From Acidobacteriaceae bacterium (GTDB lineage: Bacteria > Acidobacteriota > Terriglobia > Terriglobales > Acidobacteriaceae), in NCBI GenBank assembly GCA_025929125.1, contig JAICMT010000008.1, forward strand, positions 1 to 14,166: 14,166 nt of DNA. The letters are read 5' to 3'. The notes below the pieces were generated by a model, which was not told the origin of the DNA, searched no databases, and was given only the letters and a program-made list of their open reading frames with translations. A program made the translations under genes and the position numbers. This document shows positions 1-8,513 of the stretch, in pieces (position 1 is the first letter of the stretch; every line of letters starts with the position of its first letter).

Positions 1-81
1 CGGTCCCCTGTGCCTATCTTCGAAAAACAACATACCTGCAACCCGACACCTTCGTCGAGAGAGGACGGCGGATTTCAACCG

Positions 82-1905
82 TTATCGCGCCGGATACACC
101 TTGTAGACCTCAAGGCCCTGCGACGGATAGAGGAAAAGAGGAACATAGACGCGTCCTCGAAGCCAGGGTTCGAGCGTAGTGGTCTCACGGGAGGGAACGA
201 CCAGCAGGTGTTCTTCACGCGGCACTCCAGCGCGTGCGTAGTCGACGGGCTCTCGGTTGCGGTAGAAGGCGAGTCCGTAGACCAGATCGCGCCGGACGTC
301 ATGCACCGCGATGGTCTGCACGTTGGGTGCCTGCTGCGCCATTCTGTGCGCCAGCGGACGAGCCGAGTAGTTCAGATCGAGCTCACCGCCGTGAAAGCCG
401 AGCAGAAACACCATCTCCGCCAGGATGGGAAACAGCGTCGCATTGCGCACATGCGAGATGCCGCCGATACGCATGGTATGAGCTACGGCGAACAGCACCA
501 GCAGTGCGGCAGCCGAGGCACTCATCAGCCATCCACGAGGGGGCACCAGCGTGTCGTAGGTCATATGCTGGGGAGCAAGCACCACGACGAATGCCACCAC
601 GGCGCATAGTGCCGCATGCGACCAGCGGAGCCAGTTTGGCAGGCCGTGGCGGCGGATGCGGTTGAGGTAGTCGCCGGTAAGGATGGTGATGGGTGGGATC
701 GCCGGGAGAATGTAACCCGGGAGCTTGGATTTTGAGAAGCTGAAGAAGACGATCGGGAACAGCGCCCAGAGTACGAGAAATTCTGGGAAGGCATCTCCGG
801 CGCGCTGATGCCCCAGGTAGCGCTTGGGGTTCACGCGCACTTTCCACTCCGCGATGGAGGTGTTGAGCGCCTGCACAACCGCGCGGACGGCGATAACAGT
901 CCATGGCAGCAGGCCGATCAGCAGGACCGCCAGGTAATACCAACTGGGCTGCTCGTGCTGATACAGGTCGGTGCTGAAGCGCTTCAGGTTATGGTTGAGG
1001 ATAAACTCGCGGAGGAAGCTGGGGTTCTCGCGCTGGACCGCCACGTACCAGGGCAGAACCATCACCAAAAAGAGCAGCACTCCGGGCCACCAGATGGTTC
1101 GGCGGATAGCCGACCACTCCCGCCGCAGCCCAAGGAAGAGCAGAATGATGCCAAGTCCCAGGAAGGGTGCTACCGGTCCTTTGGCCAGGGTGGCGGCGGC
1201 GCCGAAAAAATAGAGATCAAAAAGCCAGAATTTCTTGCCGGTCTCATACCAGGCGTACCAGCCGAGCATGCCGATGCAGAAAGGTGCTGCAAGCTGCATG
1301 TCGGTGGATGCCCCGCGGGCGAAGCCGATGATGGCAACCGAGGAGGCGGTGATCAGCGCTGCATCCAGCTGTCCTCCAGGGCGGAAGCGCCGCATGTGGA
1401 GGAAGATCATGAAGATCAGCAGGAAGGCTCCGGTGGCGGAGGGCAGCCGCGCGGACCAGTCGGAGACGCCGAACTCTTTGAAGAATCCCATGGCCCGCCA
1501 GTAATAGAGCGCGGGCTTCTCCAGCCAGGGATGGCCGTAGAGGATGGGAGTAACTGTGCCGGCGTCGAGGCAGCGGACTGACGCGCGGATGTCCTGTGGC
1601 CGGGGGCTGTGCGGGATCAGATGTGCGTTGTATTCGCGGCAGGTCTCCACATGGCGGTCGAGCATTTCGCGAGCGATCTGAGCGTAGCGAGGTTCATCCG
1701 CGCCGACCAGCCCAATCTGATCTCCGCCAAAAATGGGCACCAGGCCGTAGAACAGGAGGAAGCTGGTGGCCACGAACAAGACAACGAACTCCCAAGGCGA
1801 GTGACCGAAGAAGCTTTCGACATGTCTACGGAGCCACAGGATCAGCCGGTGCTCAGGCCGGATCTCCGGGACTGCGGGTTGTTCTAAGCCGGTCGAAGTT
1901 GCCAT
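82..1905 (-). CDS. ArnT-like family 39 glycosyltransferase (PMT_2 superfamily), integral membrane
   Basis: A 607-residue polytopic membrane protein of the GT39/ArnT/PMT type. These enzymes use polyprenyl-phosphate sugar donors on the outer face of the inner membrane to modify lipid A or other envelope acceptors. The first periplasmic loop carries DEPRYA (residues 70-75), the acidic motif holding the catalytic Asp in this family, followed by EKP (129-131). The FSFSKSKLPGYILP stretch (389-401) closely matches ArnT relatives. About ten or more hydrophobic segments run from residue 38 to about 510, then a soluble C-terminal domain (about 520-607). The reading frame extends to a TTG at 1944, but I chose the ATG at 1905 because the extra 13 residues look non-homologous; neither start has a clear Shine-Dalgarno. 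It lies 77 nt downstream of rbfA on the same strand. The acceptor and sugar cannot be told from sequence; 4-amino-arabinose transfer is not implied. Confidence 0.87.
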   Translation of the reverse strand: MATSTGLEQPAVPEIRPEHRLILWLRRHVESFFGHSPWEFVVLFVATSFLLFYGLVPIFGGDQIGLVGADEPRYAQIAREMLDRHVETCREYNAHLIPHSPRPQDIRASVRCLDAGTVTPILYGHPWLEKPALYYWRAMGFFKEFGVSDWSARLPSATGAFLLIFMIFLHMRRFRPGGQLDAALITASSVAIIGFARGASTDMQLAAPFCIGMLGWYAWYETGKKFWLFDLYFFGAAATLAKGPVAPFLGLGIILLFLGLRREWSAIRRTIWWPGVLLFLVMVLPWYVAVQRENPSFLREFILNHNLKRFSTDLYQHEQPSWYYLAVLLIGLLPWTVIAVRAVVQALNTSIAEWKVRVNPKRYLGHQRAGDAFPEFLVLWALFPIVFFSFSKSKLPGYILPAIPPITILTGDYLNRIRRHGLPNWLRWSHAALCAVVAFVVVLAPQHMTYDTLVPPRGWLMSASAAALLVLFAVAHTMRIGGISHVRNATLFPILAEMVFLLGFHGGELDLNYSARPLAHRMAQQAPNVQTIAVHDVRRDLVYGLAFYRNREPVDYARAGVPREEHLLVVPSRETTTLEPWLRGRVYVPLFLYPSQGLEVYKVYPAR

Positions 1906-1982
1906 AGAAGCGCTGGGTGTACCCGGGCCCTGGCGGCCAGACAAGGCTACCAGAGTCGGTTAGTTGAGCCTGCTGCGTGGGC

Positions 1983-2414
1983 TCAGCGCGGAGACCCGGG
2001 TGAGGCCGATTCGGGCGGGGTGGATTCGGAAGCAGCCGCGGCAGCTTCGCGGCGCTCCCGCTTGCGGATACGGCCGAGCAGTTCATCCATACGGCCGGTC
2101 ATCTTCTGGGAGCGGTCGATGACGAAGGTGAGCTCGGGAACGTGGCGGACGCCCATGCGATCGCGCAGCTCGGACCGGATGTAGCCACGGGCGGCCATAA
2201 GGGCTGCAAGAGTGGATGCCTCCTCGGCCTCGCTGCCGTGGACGGCGACGTAGATACGGGCGCTCTTGCCGCCGGGAGCCAATACCACGTCGCTGACGTA
2301 GCTGGGCGCAATGCGAGGATCGGTGAGTTCGCCTTCGAGCATGGCCCCGATCTCAATGGAGAAGGTGCCGGCGACGCGGTCACGGTGATGATTTCTGGCT
2401 CGGTTCTCAGGCAT
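1983..2414 (-). CDS. rbfA: Ribosome-binding factor A (30S maturation)
   Basis: A 143-residue RbfA. It binds the 30S subunit late in assembly, helps mature the 5' end of 16S rRNA and aids growth in the cold. The family pattern is clear: a basic N-terminus (RARNHHRDRVAG), EGELTDPRI, a central strand SARIYVAV, then RGYIRSELRDRMGVRHVPELTFVID, and a charged Arg/Ala/Glu/Ser/Pro tail after residue 115. The frame extends to a TTG at 2441, but the ATG at 2414 starts the MPENRARNHHR segment where RbfA homologues begin. No strong ribosome-binding site is visible. It lies 87 nt downstream of the DUF503 gene, a pairing seen in many bacteria in the nusA-infB-ylxP-rbfA-truB neighbourhood. Here nusA, infB and truB are absent from the flanks. 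Confidence 0.93.
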   Translation of the reverse strand: MPENRARNHHRDRVAGTFSIEIGAMLEGELTDPRIAPSYVSDVVLAPGGKSARIYVAVHGSEAEEASTLAALMAARGYIRSELRDRMGVRHVPELTFVIDRSQKMTGRMDELLGRIRKRERREAAAAASESTPPESASPGSPR

Positions 2415-2501
2415 GGCGCACAATGGATGCACTTTCTGCAAACACTCAAGGATACCAAATTGACGGAGGCTCTGTCTGAGCGGGCCTTCGTCGACTTGCC
2501 T

Positions 2502-2798
2502 TCAGAACTCGACTTGTTCGACATAAGAATCGATGACTTCGGCGCTCAGCGACTCCGCGAGCCGGTGGACCGATTTATCGATCTCCTGCATCTGCCCAGC
2601 CAGATAGCTCGCGGAACTGGAGAGAGCGACGATCCCAAGGACGGCGCGGTTCCAAAGACTGGCATCGTCGAGCTCGGCGACGGAGACATTGAAGTTGTGG
2701 CGGAGCTTGTCTTTGAGCGAGCGCACGACCTGACGGCGGTCCTTGAGCGACAGGGCGTGCGAAATGGAGATTTCCACGGTTAATTTGGCGACGGGCAT
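2502..2798 (-). CDS. DUF503 / YlxP-family protein
   Basis: A 98-residue protein matching the DUF503 (YlxP-like) family in length and pattern: VAKLTVEISISHALSLKDRRQVVRSLKDKLR, then FNVSVAELDD, then a VLGIVALSSSASY strand, and a final amphipathic helix ending SYVEQVEF. The family is small, probably cytosolic and ferredoxin-like in fold. Its precise role is unsettled, but its repeated position between infB and rbfA ties it to translation or ribosome biogenesis. The ATG at 2798 follows the stop of the upstream membrane-protein gene by 12 nt, so the two are probably co-transcribed. rbfA follows on the same strand. The family assignment is firm; any molecular function would be a guess. Confidence 0.88.
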   Translation of the reverse strand: MPVAKLTVEISISHALSLKDRRQVVRSLKDKLRHNFNVSVAELDDASLWNRAVLGIVALSSSASYLAGQMQEIDKSVHRLAESLSAEVIDSYVEQVEF

Positions 2799-2810
2799 GC
2801 AGAATTCAGC

Positions 2811-3884
2811 TCAGGCCGTGGGTGGCAAGGGTGGCGGATATGCGGGCGCGTAGACGTTGAGTACCGGAGCCGAAGGAGGGGGCGTGGAGCCATCGAGCAG
2901 GTCTCCCAGCACTGGATAGCGTCCCCCAAGGAAGTAGAGGGCGTAGGCGTCCATCCAGGTGATCACTATGCCCACTGGAAAGATCATGGTATACATCGCA
3001 AACCCATACCAGGCGATGGCCAGCAGCACACCCAGGATGGTGAGCAGAATAGCCGGAACACCCGCCATATGCAGGGCGAACCCGACCGCCAGAACGACGC
3101 CGCCGACCAGCAGTGAAACGATAAGAAACGCGATCTCCCAGGCGATAATGGCGGCGAAATATCCGACCAGCCCAAGGACGGTTTTGAGCAGAACGTATAG
3201 AGCGAATTCACCCGGCTCCTGCTGAATCAGGAGACCCATGCGGCGGAAGGCTTCACTGAGCGCCGTGTTCTCTAATGCGAGGGACGGGAGAACGAAATCT
3301 CCCAGAAGGCCGAAGATCAGCATCCCCATCCCGAACAGCAGCACCACCAATCCGTAGCCGGTATAGAAGATGGCCATCGTGTGAGCGAATTCAGGGGCTG
3401 ATGCGCTGGCGTGAGCGGACTTCATGTGGCTCAGCATGGGGATCACGTTGCGCAGCCATGCGATGACCGGCACCGCGGTGATCGCTGTAAAGATTGAGCC
3501 GGTCGCGATTTTGAAGAATGTCCAGCGGAGTGCTGGCTCTCGGTATTTACGCCATGCGGGGGTGACGAACTCACCGCGGTTCGCGAGCATGTCGAAATAA
3601 GCGAACTGAAGACGCGAGCAAAGGTGAAAGACCCAGGTGAAGAGAACCAGAAAAGCCGCAATGAACAGGACGATGAGAGCGATGACGAGAGAGCGGGAAC
3701 GGCCCAGCGTCGGAATAAGCGCCAGGTACAGGAGCGGTACCGGAAAGTACAGGGAGCCGAAGCGGCAGGCATAGGAGGCGGCGCACAGCTTCCAGGTCCG
3801 ACCTTTGCGAAACGGAGAGAAGAGGAAGATCTTGGTTCGGTCGATGGCGGGCTGGATGCACTCGGTCGCGCTGAGGGGTCGCAT
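2811..3884 (-). CDS. Conserved polytopic membrane protein, function unknown
   Basis: A 357-residue membrane protein I do not recognise as a characterised family. A short soluble N-terminus (AIDRTKIFLFSPFRKGRTWKL, 14-33) looks like the start of uncharacterised acidobacterial membrane proteins. About seven hydrophobic segments follow: near 44-60, 64-88, 121-148, 170-200, 227-250, 252-275 and 278-318. The C-terminus is a soluble, proline-rich tail (PPPSAP and PAYPPPLPPTA). No catalytic motif or signal peptide stands out. The ATG at 3884 is the first in frame; there is no convincing Shine-Dalgarno. It is the first gene of a likely minus-strand operon with the DUF503 gene (12 nt gap) and rbfA, and is divergent from ftsZ. 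A transporter-like or membrane-scaffold role is possible but unsupported. Confidence 0.8.
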   Translation of the reverse strand: MRPLSATECIQPAIDRTKIFLFSPFRKGRTWKLCAASYACRFGSLYFPVPLLYLALIPTLGRSRSLVIALIVLFIAAFLVLFTWVFHLCSRLQFAYFDMLANRGEFVTPAWRKYREPALRWTFFKIATGSIFTAITAVPVIAWLRNVIPMLSHMKSAHASASAPEFAHTMAIFYTGYGLVVLLFGMGMLIFGLLGDFVLPSLALENTALSEAFRRMGLLIQQEPGEFALYVLLKTVLGLVGYFAAIIAWEIAFLIVSLLVGGVVLAVGFALHMAGVPAILLTILGVLLAIAWYGFAMYTMIFPVGIVITWMDAYALYFLGGRYPVLGDLLDGSTPPPSAPVLNVYAPAYPPPLPPTA

Positions 3885-4160
3885 GGCTGGCTCGGGAGGA
3901 GCCTAGCACAGCTGCAGAACGTCGCCAGAAAATATTCTCCCGGCCCGCCGAAGCCCACTGGAAGAAAAAGAAGTGTCAAGCGTGGTTCCTTTCCGCAGGG
4001 GTTACTAGGTACTAACAGGGTGGGGTGTCAGAATGAGCACTGTCGGAAGTGATTCGTGCCAGCGCAGGCCTTCCACAAGGGCGGGACGGGCGCGCAGAAG
4101 CGGGCTCCGGCACGGTATTTCGGGTTATCGGACATTTTTGAGATGGGGGAACAAGGGAGC

Positions 4161-5612
4161 ATGCCGGATCGGGACGATCTCCGCATTCAGTACGGCGACG
4201 AGTCAACGCGCGGCGCACGCATCAAGGTAATTGGCGTGGGCGGAGGCGGCAATAATGCGGTGAACCGCATGATTGCGGCGAGCGTGGAGGGGGTTGAGTT
4301 CATCTCGGCGAATACGGACGTCCAGGCGCTGCAGATGTCGCAGGCTCCGGTTAAGCTGCAGCTTGGAGTGAAGCTGACATCAGGCCTGGGTGCCGGCGCG
4401 AATCCAGATGTGGGGCGGCGGGCAGCGCTGGAGGATTCGGACAAAATCATCGAAGCGCTGGAAGGCGCGGACATGGTGTTCGTGACAGCCGGGCTGGGCG
4501 GCGGGACGGGAACGGGTGCGGCTCCGGTAATTGCCAGCCTGGCGAGCGAGATGGGCGCGTTGACGGTCGCGGTGGTGACTCGACCGTTCGCGTTTGAAGG
4601 CAAGCGGCGCATGATGCAGGCCGAGCGCGGGATGCAGGAACTGCTGGAGTCCGTGGACACACTGATCGTGATTCCGAACGAAAAGCTGCTGGCCGTGGCG
4701 AAGGACGCCGGTTTCTTCGAGAGTTTCCGGATTGCGGACGATGTGCTGCGCCAGGGCGTGCAAGGCATCTCCGACATCATCACGATTCCAGGCGTGATTA
4801 ACCGCGACTTCGCCGATGTGAAAACGACGATGGCCGGCATGGGCTATGCAGTGATGGGCACCGCGATGGGGAAGGGCAGCACTCGAGCGGTGGACGCTGC
4901 GATTGCGGCGATGGCGAGCCCTTTACTCGAAGCAGGTGCGATTGACGGCGCGCGCGGCATCCTGATCAACATCACGGGTTCGAGCAGCCTGAAGTTAAGC
5001 GAGGTGAACGAGGCCTCGACGATCATCCAGAACGCAGCACACGAGGACTGCAACATCATCTTCGGGGCGGTTCAGGACGAGCGCATGGGTGACGAAGTGA
5101 AGATCACTGTCATTGCCACGGGTTTCAAGCAGGATATGCCGGAGCGGCGAGCACGGATGCTGGCGGAGTCGGAAGTCTCGGGTGCCGGGTACGAGGTTCC
5201 AATTCGGGCGCGGAGTGGACCCAGGACGGCGGAGCCGGTGGCGCGGTTCGCGAGTGAAGAGCGCGAAATCGCTGAGGAGCACCAGATCGCTCCGGGCCGG
5301 GTCGAGGCGCTTGCGGCGGCCGTCCGGGAGTTGGACGCGCAGCTGGAACTCCAGCCGGATGACGAAGAGGCCCCGGAGATGACGGCTGAGGAAAAAGCAG
5401 CCGCTGCGCATGAGCCGGAGCTGGTTCCAGTGCCCGCCTCCGTTTTCGACGACGACTTCTTCCGCGCCCACCAGGAACCCGCGGCGACGCTACGGCGCGA
5501 ATCTGAGCCGGCGACCCCGGAAGCTCGGATGTTTGCCGGAGCGGCGGTGAGCGGAGAGACCGTGGACACGGATGAGCTGGATATTCCTGCTTTCCTCCGG
5601 CGTGGTCACTGA
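4161..5612 (+). CDS. ftsZ: Cell division protein FtsZ
   Basis: A 483-residue FtsZ, the tubulin-like GTPase that polymerises at midcell and organises the divisome. The GTP-binding domain starts [16 protein letters not shown] (22-37). The tubulin signature GGGTGTG is at 113-119 and the catalytic T7 loop NRDFADVKT at 214-222. The second globular domain ends near residue 323. A long Glu/Ala-rich disordered linker (about 325-470) leads to the C-terminal peptide [13 protein letters not shown], which in other bacteria binds FtsA/ZipA-type partners. The frame is open upstream to a GTG at 4056 with a GGAAG six bases before it, but that 35-residue extension does not resemble FtsZ. I prefer the ATG at 4161, with GGGGGA (4145-4150) ten bases upstream. 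No ftsA or ftsQ precedes it; its left neighbour is divergent. Confidence 0.97.
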   Translation: MPDRDDLRIQYGDESTRGARIKVIGVGGGGNNAVNRMIAASVEGVEFISANTDVQALQMSQAPVKLQLGVKLTSGLGAGANPDVGRRAALEDSDKIIEALEGADMVFVTAGLGGGTGTGAAPVIASLASEMGALTVAVVTRPFAFEGKRRMMQAERGMQELLESVDTLIVIPNEKLLAVAKDAGFFESFRIADDVLRQGVQGISDIITIPGVINRDFADVKTTMAGMGYAVMGTAMGKGSTRAVDAAIAAMASPLLEAGAIDGARGILINITGSSSLKLSEVNEASTIIQNAAHEDCNIIFGAVQDERMGDEVKITVIATGFKQDMPERRARMLAESEVSGAGYEVPIRARSGPRTAEPVARFASEEREIAEEHQIAPGRVEALAAAVRELDAQLELQPDDEEAPEMTAEEKAAAAHEPELVPVPASVFDDDFFRAHQEPAATLRRESEPATPEARMFAGAAVSGETVDTDELDIPAFLRRGH

Positions 5613-5968
5613 GTCTTGTCGGGAGGGAGTTTTTCGGGTCCCAGAGAGGGCGATTTCTCGTGCCGAACAGGCTCCAAGCGTTTTAGAATCGTTCTTACGC
5701 GGTGCTTGGAATGGGTGGCTGTGGGGGCGGTAGGGTTACGTCCGGTAGCGGCGGTACAGAGAAGATTTTCCGGTGCGTACCACCTGCGAGGAATAGTCAG
5801 CCGGAGTGTAGAAGCATCGAATATACATACTGGATCTTGCCGGGGGAACCCGCTGGGAGGTCCGAACGGAGTTGTTGTTACCTCAGCAAGGTGAAGGAAA
5901 CGGCAAACAGGTAAAGGCACGGACGAGCAGGACAATCGCAAGACCGACAGAACCTTGGGAGAAGTAGC
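5613..5968 (+). other. 356-bp non-coding gap with several possible RNA hairpins (candidate structured leader or small RNA)
   Basis: No convincing gene lies between ftsZ and the transpeptidase gene. Read on the plus strand, several stems can be drawn. A 5-bp ggtac/gtacc pair lies near 5752-5775. Arms 5801-5810 and 5824-5833 pair over ten positions with one mismatch and two G-U pairs. The cggg/cccg stem with a GGAA (GNRA-type) loop at 5841-5852 is nested in ggatct/aggtcc (5832-5837 with 5858-5863). A ttacct/aggtaa pair occurs near 5878-5913. A possible -10 (TAGAAT, 5684-5689) would give a transcript from about 5696 and a leader of roughly 270 nt. I could not match it to 6S RNA, RNase P RNA, tmRNA, SRP RNA or a riboswitch known to me. 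Pairing was done by eye. Confidence 0.35.
5673..5710 (+). promoter_or_regulatory. Possible promoter (-10 TAGAAT) flanked by a 7-bp inverted repeat
   Basis: TAGAAT at 5684-5689 is one base away from the TATAAT consensus and identical to the hexamer in the recA promoter of this window. The hexamer 17 bases upstream (TGCCGA) is a poor -35. Arms TCCAAGC (5673-5679) and GCTTGGA (5704-5710) form a perfect 7-bp inverted repeat around the -10 with a 24-nt spacer, which could be an operator or chance. It would drive the long leader of the transpeptidase gene. Confidence 0.3.
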
Positions 5969-7237
5969 ATGGGCCGGAGTTTCACCTGGAAGACTGTACG
6001 ACTTATTTGCCTTGGAATTGCACTGGTTTGGATAGTCTCCTCGAGAGCCGAGGCGGCAACGCGGACCAGTGTAGTTGCGCATCGAACAGCCTCACATAGG
6101 ACGCCCAGCGCTTCACTGGCCCGGCACCGGAATGCGCGACCACACGGTGACGTGGTGAGTGGCGTACGGGTTTCCGCCAGCAGAATCAAGCGCGGTGGTG
6201 TGCGGGCGGTGCGTGTGGTAAGACGGGGCCGCCGAGTCCGATATACGGAGCACTTTACGGCGAACTCTTTCGCCGAGAACCTTACCTCGGGCGACGTGAC
6301 CGCGGGCGAAGACCCGGTGGTCCGTGCGGCAGCCGTGGAAGCATTGGGTAACATGAACGGCACGGCCGTGGCGATTGACCCTTCGAGCGGTCGAATCCTG
6401 GCGATGGTGAACCAGAAGCTCGCTCTTTCGAGCGGCGCGGAGCCGTGTTCAACCATCAAGCTGATGGTTTCGCTGGCGGCGCTGGACGAGGGGCTGATCA
6501 ATAAGGACACTCCGGTCAACTTGGGCGGCCACTACACGATGACGCTGACCAAGGCCCTGGCACTCTCGATCAACCCGTATTTTGAACAACTTGGCCGAAT
6601 GCTTGGTTTTGAACGGGTGAAGCACTATGCAAACCAGTTCGGATTGGGTGAGCTGGCGGGATACAACATTGAAGGCGAGCAGCTGGGAGTCTATCCGGAC
6701 CAGCCTCTGCCGGAGTCGAAGGGCGGCGTGGGCCGCATGTGTTCCTTCGGCGAGAGCATCTCCATGACACCGTTGCAGCTGGGGGCGCTGACCTCGGCGA
6801 TTGCGAACGGCGGAACCCTCTACTATCTGCAGCATCCCGAGTCGCCGGAAGAAGTGGCAAACTTTACGCCGAAGGTGAAGCGGATTCTGGATATCGCACC
6901 GTTGATTCCGGAGATGCGCGACGGCATGATGGGTGCGGTTGACTATGGGACGGCCCGTTCGCTGAAGGTCAATTTCCACGAATTCCCAGTGCTTGGCAAG
7001 ACCGGCACGTGCTCCAACAACGGAACCCGGTTCGGCTGGTTCGCCTCCTATGCAGAGACGCCCGCCGGCCGAATTGTGACGGTATTTTTCCTGGAGGGCG
7101 GTCGCCCGACCTTTGGACCGAAGGCCGCCGAACTGACTGGCGTGTTCTACCGTGGTCTGGCGAGCCGAAATTACTTCCAGCCCAGGGGCCCACAGGTGGC
7201 GGATGCCGGATTTGCCACCGTCCGAACGGCGAATTAG
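5969..7237 (+). CDS. Secreted single-domain penicillin-binding transpeptidase
   Basis: A 422-residue protein with a penicillin-binding transpeptidase domain, which cross-links peptidoglycan peptides in the periplasm. All three active-site motifs are present: STIK (161-164, acyl-Ser161), SIN (200-202) and KTG (344-346), with GTAVAIDPSSGRILAMV just before the nucleophile. An N-terminal hydrophobic segment (10-24) ends in AEA-A near 29, a signal-peptidase-type site; if uncleaved it would be an anchor. Residues 30-92 are low-complexity and very rich in Arg, Ser, Ala and Val. There is no glycosyltransferase GT51 domain and no PBP2/3-style pedestal. The spacing from the nucleophile to SxN (39) is on the short side for PBPs. 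The start is supported by GGGAG about seven bases before the ATG. It follows ftsZ after a long gap and precedes a terminator and recA. A class D beta-lactamase-like enzyme is the alternative; overall spacing favours a PBP. Confidence 0.88.
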   Translation: MGRSFTWKTVRLICLGIALVWIVSSRAEAATRTSVVAHRTASHRTPSASLARHRNARPHGDVVSGVRVSASRIKRGGVRAVRVVRRGRRVRYTEHFTANSFAENLTSGDVTAGEDPVVRAAAVEALGNMNGTAVAIDPSSGRILAMVNQKLALSSGAEPCSTIKLMVSLAALDEGLINKDTPVNLGGHYTMTLTKALALSINPYFEQLGRMLGFERVKHYANQFGLGELAGYNIEGEQLGVYPDQPLPESKGGVGRMCSFGESISMTPLQLGALTSAIANGGTLYYLQHPESPEEVANFTPKVKRILDIAPLIPEMRDGMMGAVDYGTARSLKVNFHEFPVLGKTGTCSNNGTRFGWFASYAETPAGRIVTVFFLEGGRPTFGPKAAELTGVFYRGLASRNYFQPRGPQVADAGFATVRTAN

Positions 7238-7250
7238 AGCGAAACGAAGC

Positions 7251-7290
7251 AACGACGAGGCGGAACCTGTTGAGGTTCCGCTTCATCGTT
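7251..7290 (+). terminator. Strong hairpin terminator after the transpeptidase gene
   Basis: Arms 7251-7267 and 7274-7290 pair over 17 positions with one C-A mismatch and one G-U, around a 6-nt loop (tgttga). The core GCGGAACC/GGTTCCGC is perfect. The downstream T-run is interrupted (gtttaacc, then gattttt from 7303), so termination may be less than complete. It separates the transpeptidase gene from the recA promoter. Confidence 0.8.
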
Positions 7291-7310
7291 TAACCTGATT
7301 TCGATTTTTC

Positions 7311-7339
7311 TTCGCCACAAGCGAGATTAGTGCTAGAAT
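7311..7339 (+). promoter_or_regulatory. recA promoter with extended -10
   Basis: TGCTAGAAT (7331-7339) is an extended -10 (TGn before TAGAAT). The hexamer 17 bases upstream, TTCGCC (7311-7316), matches the -35 poorly, as is common for extended -10 promoters. The predicted transcript would start near 7346, leaving about 30 nt before the recA start. I see no classical LexA box (neither CTGT-N8-ACAG nor GAAC-N4-GTTC) over it. Confidence 0.55.
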
Positions 7340-7360
7340 CCGGTCTGAATTACCCGTTTC

Positions 7361-7366
7361 GAGGAG
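7361..7366 (+). promoter_or_regulatory. recA ribosome-binding site that fixes a GTG start
   Basis: GAGGAG lies nine bases before the GTG at 7376. It supports GTG as the true start, since no upstream ATG in this frame encodes RecA-like residues. Confidence 0.8.
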
Positions 7367-7375
7367 AAATATAGC

Positions 7376-8449
<1,074 letters not shown>

Positions 8450-8471
8450 GAATCGACGAACTTCAAAACAG

Positions 8472-8498
8472 ATGGCGCCGGTTTGATGCCGGCGCCAT
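8472..8498 (+). terminator. recA terminator (GC-rich hairpin)
   Basis: Arms ATGGCGCCGG (8472-8481) and CCGGCGCCAT (8489-8498) form a perfect 10-bp stem with a 7-nt loop, followed by tgctttt. It lies between the convergent recA and transporter genes, 22 nt after recA, and could also act on the other strand. Confidence 0.8.
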
Positions 8499-8513
8499 TG
8501 CTTTTCATCGAGG

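Noticed and set aside
1..33. Possible start of another minus-strand gene at 33 (MLFFEDRHRGP)
   Set aside because: Only 11 codons are visible and there is no convincing ribosome-binding site or family signal.
808..1581. 258-codon plus-strand frame opposite the glycosyltransferase
   Set aside because: Antisense shadow; low-complexity Gly/Gln/Glu-rich product with no family resemblance.
4056..4160. GTG start at 4056 for ftsZ, with GGAAG at good spacing
   Set aside because: The added 35 residues do not resemble any FtsZ N-terminus; the family begins near ATG 4161.
5616..5894. Possible 92-residue gene after ftsZ
   Set aside because: No ribosome-binding site, no recognisable fold, and it covers the stretch that can be folded into RNA hairpins.
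5696..5968. Known RNA classes (6S, RNase P, tmRNA, SRP, c-di-GMP-I riboswitch, cobalamin riboswitch)
   Set aside because: Fragments such as ggtagcgg recall a c-di-GMP-I element, but the order of conserved blocks is wrong and no class's core sequence is present.
6449..7252. Long open frame on the minus strand opposite the transpeptidase gene
   Set aside because: It lies entirely antisense to a gene with clear catalytic motifs, its product has no recognisable family, and its length is expected from GC-rich codon bias.
7263..7278. GAAC...GTTC palindrome as a LexA (Cheo-type) box for recA
   Set aside because: The half-sites are 8 bases apart rather than 4 and belong to the terminator stem.
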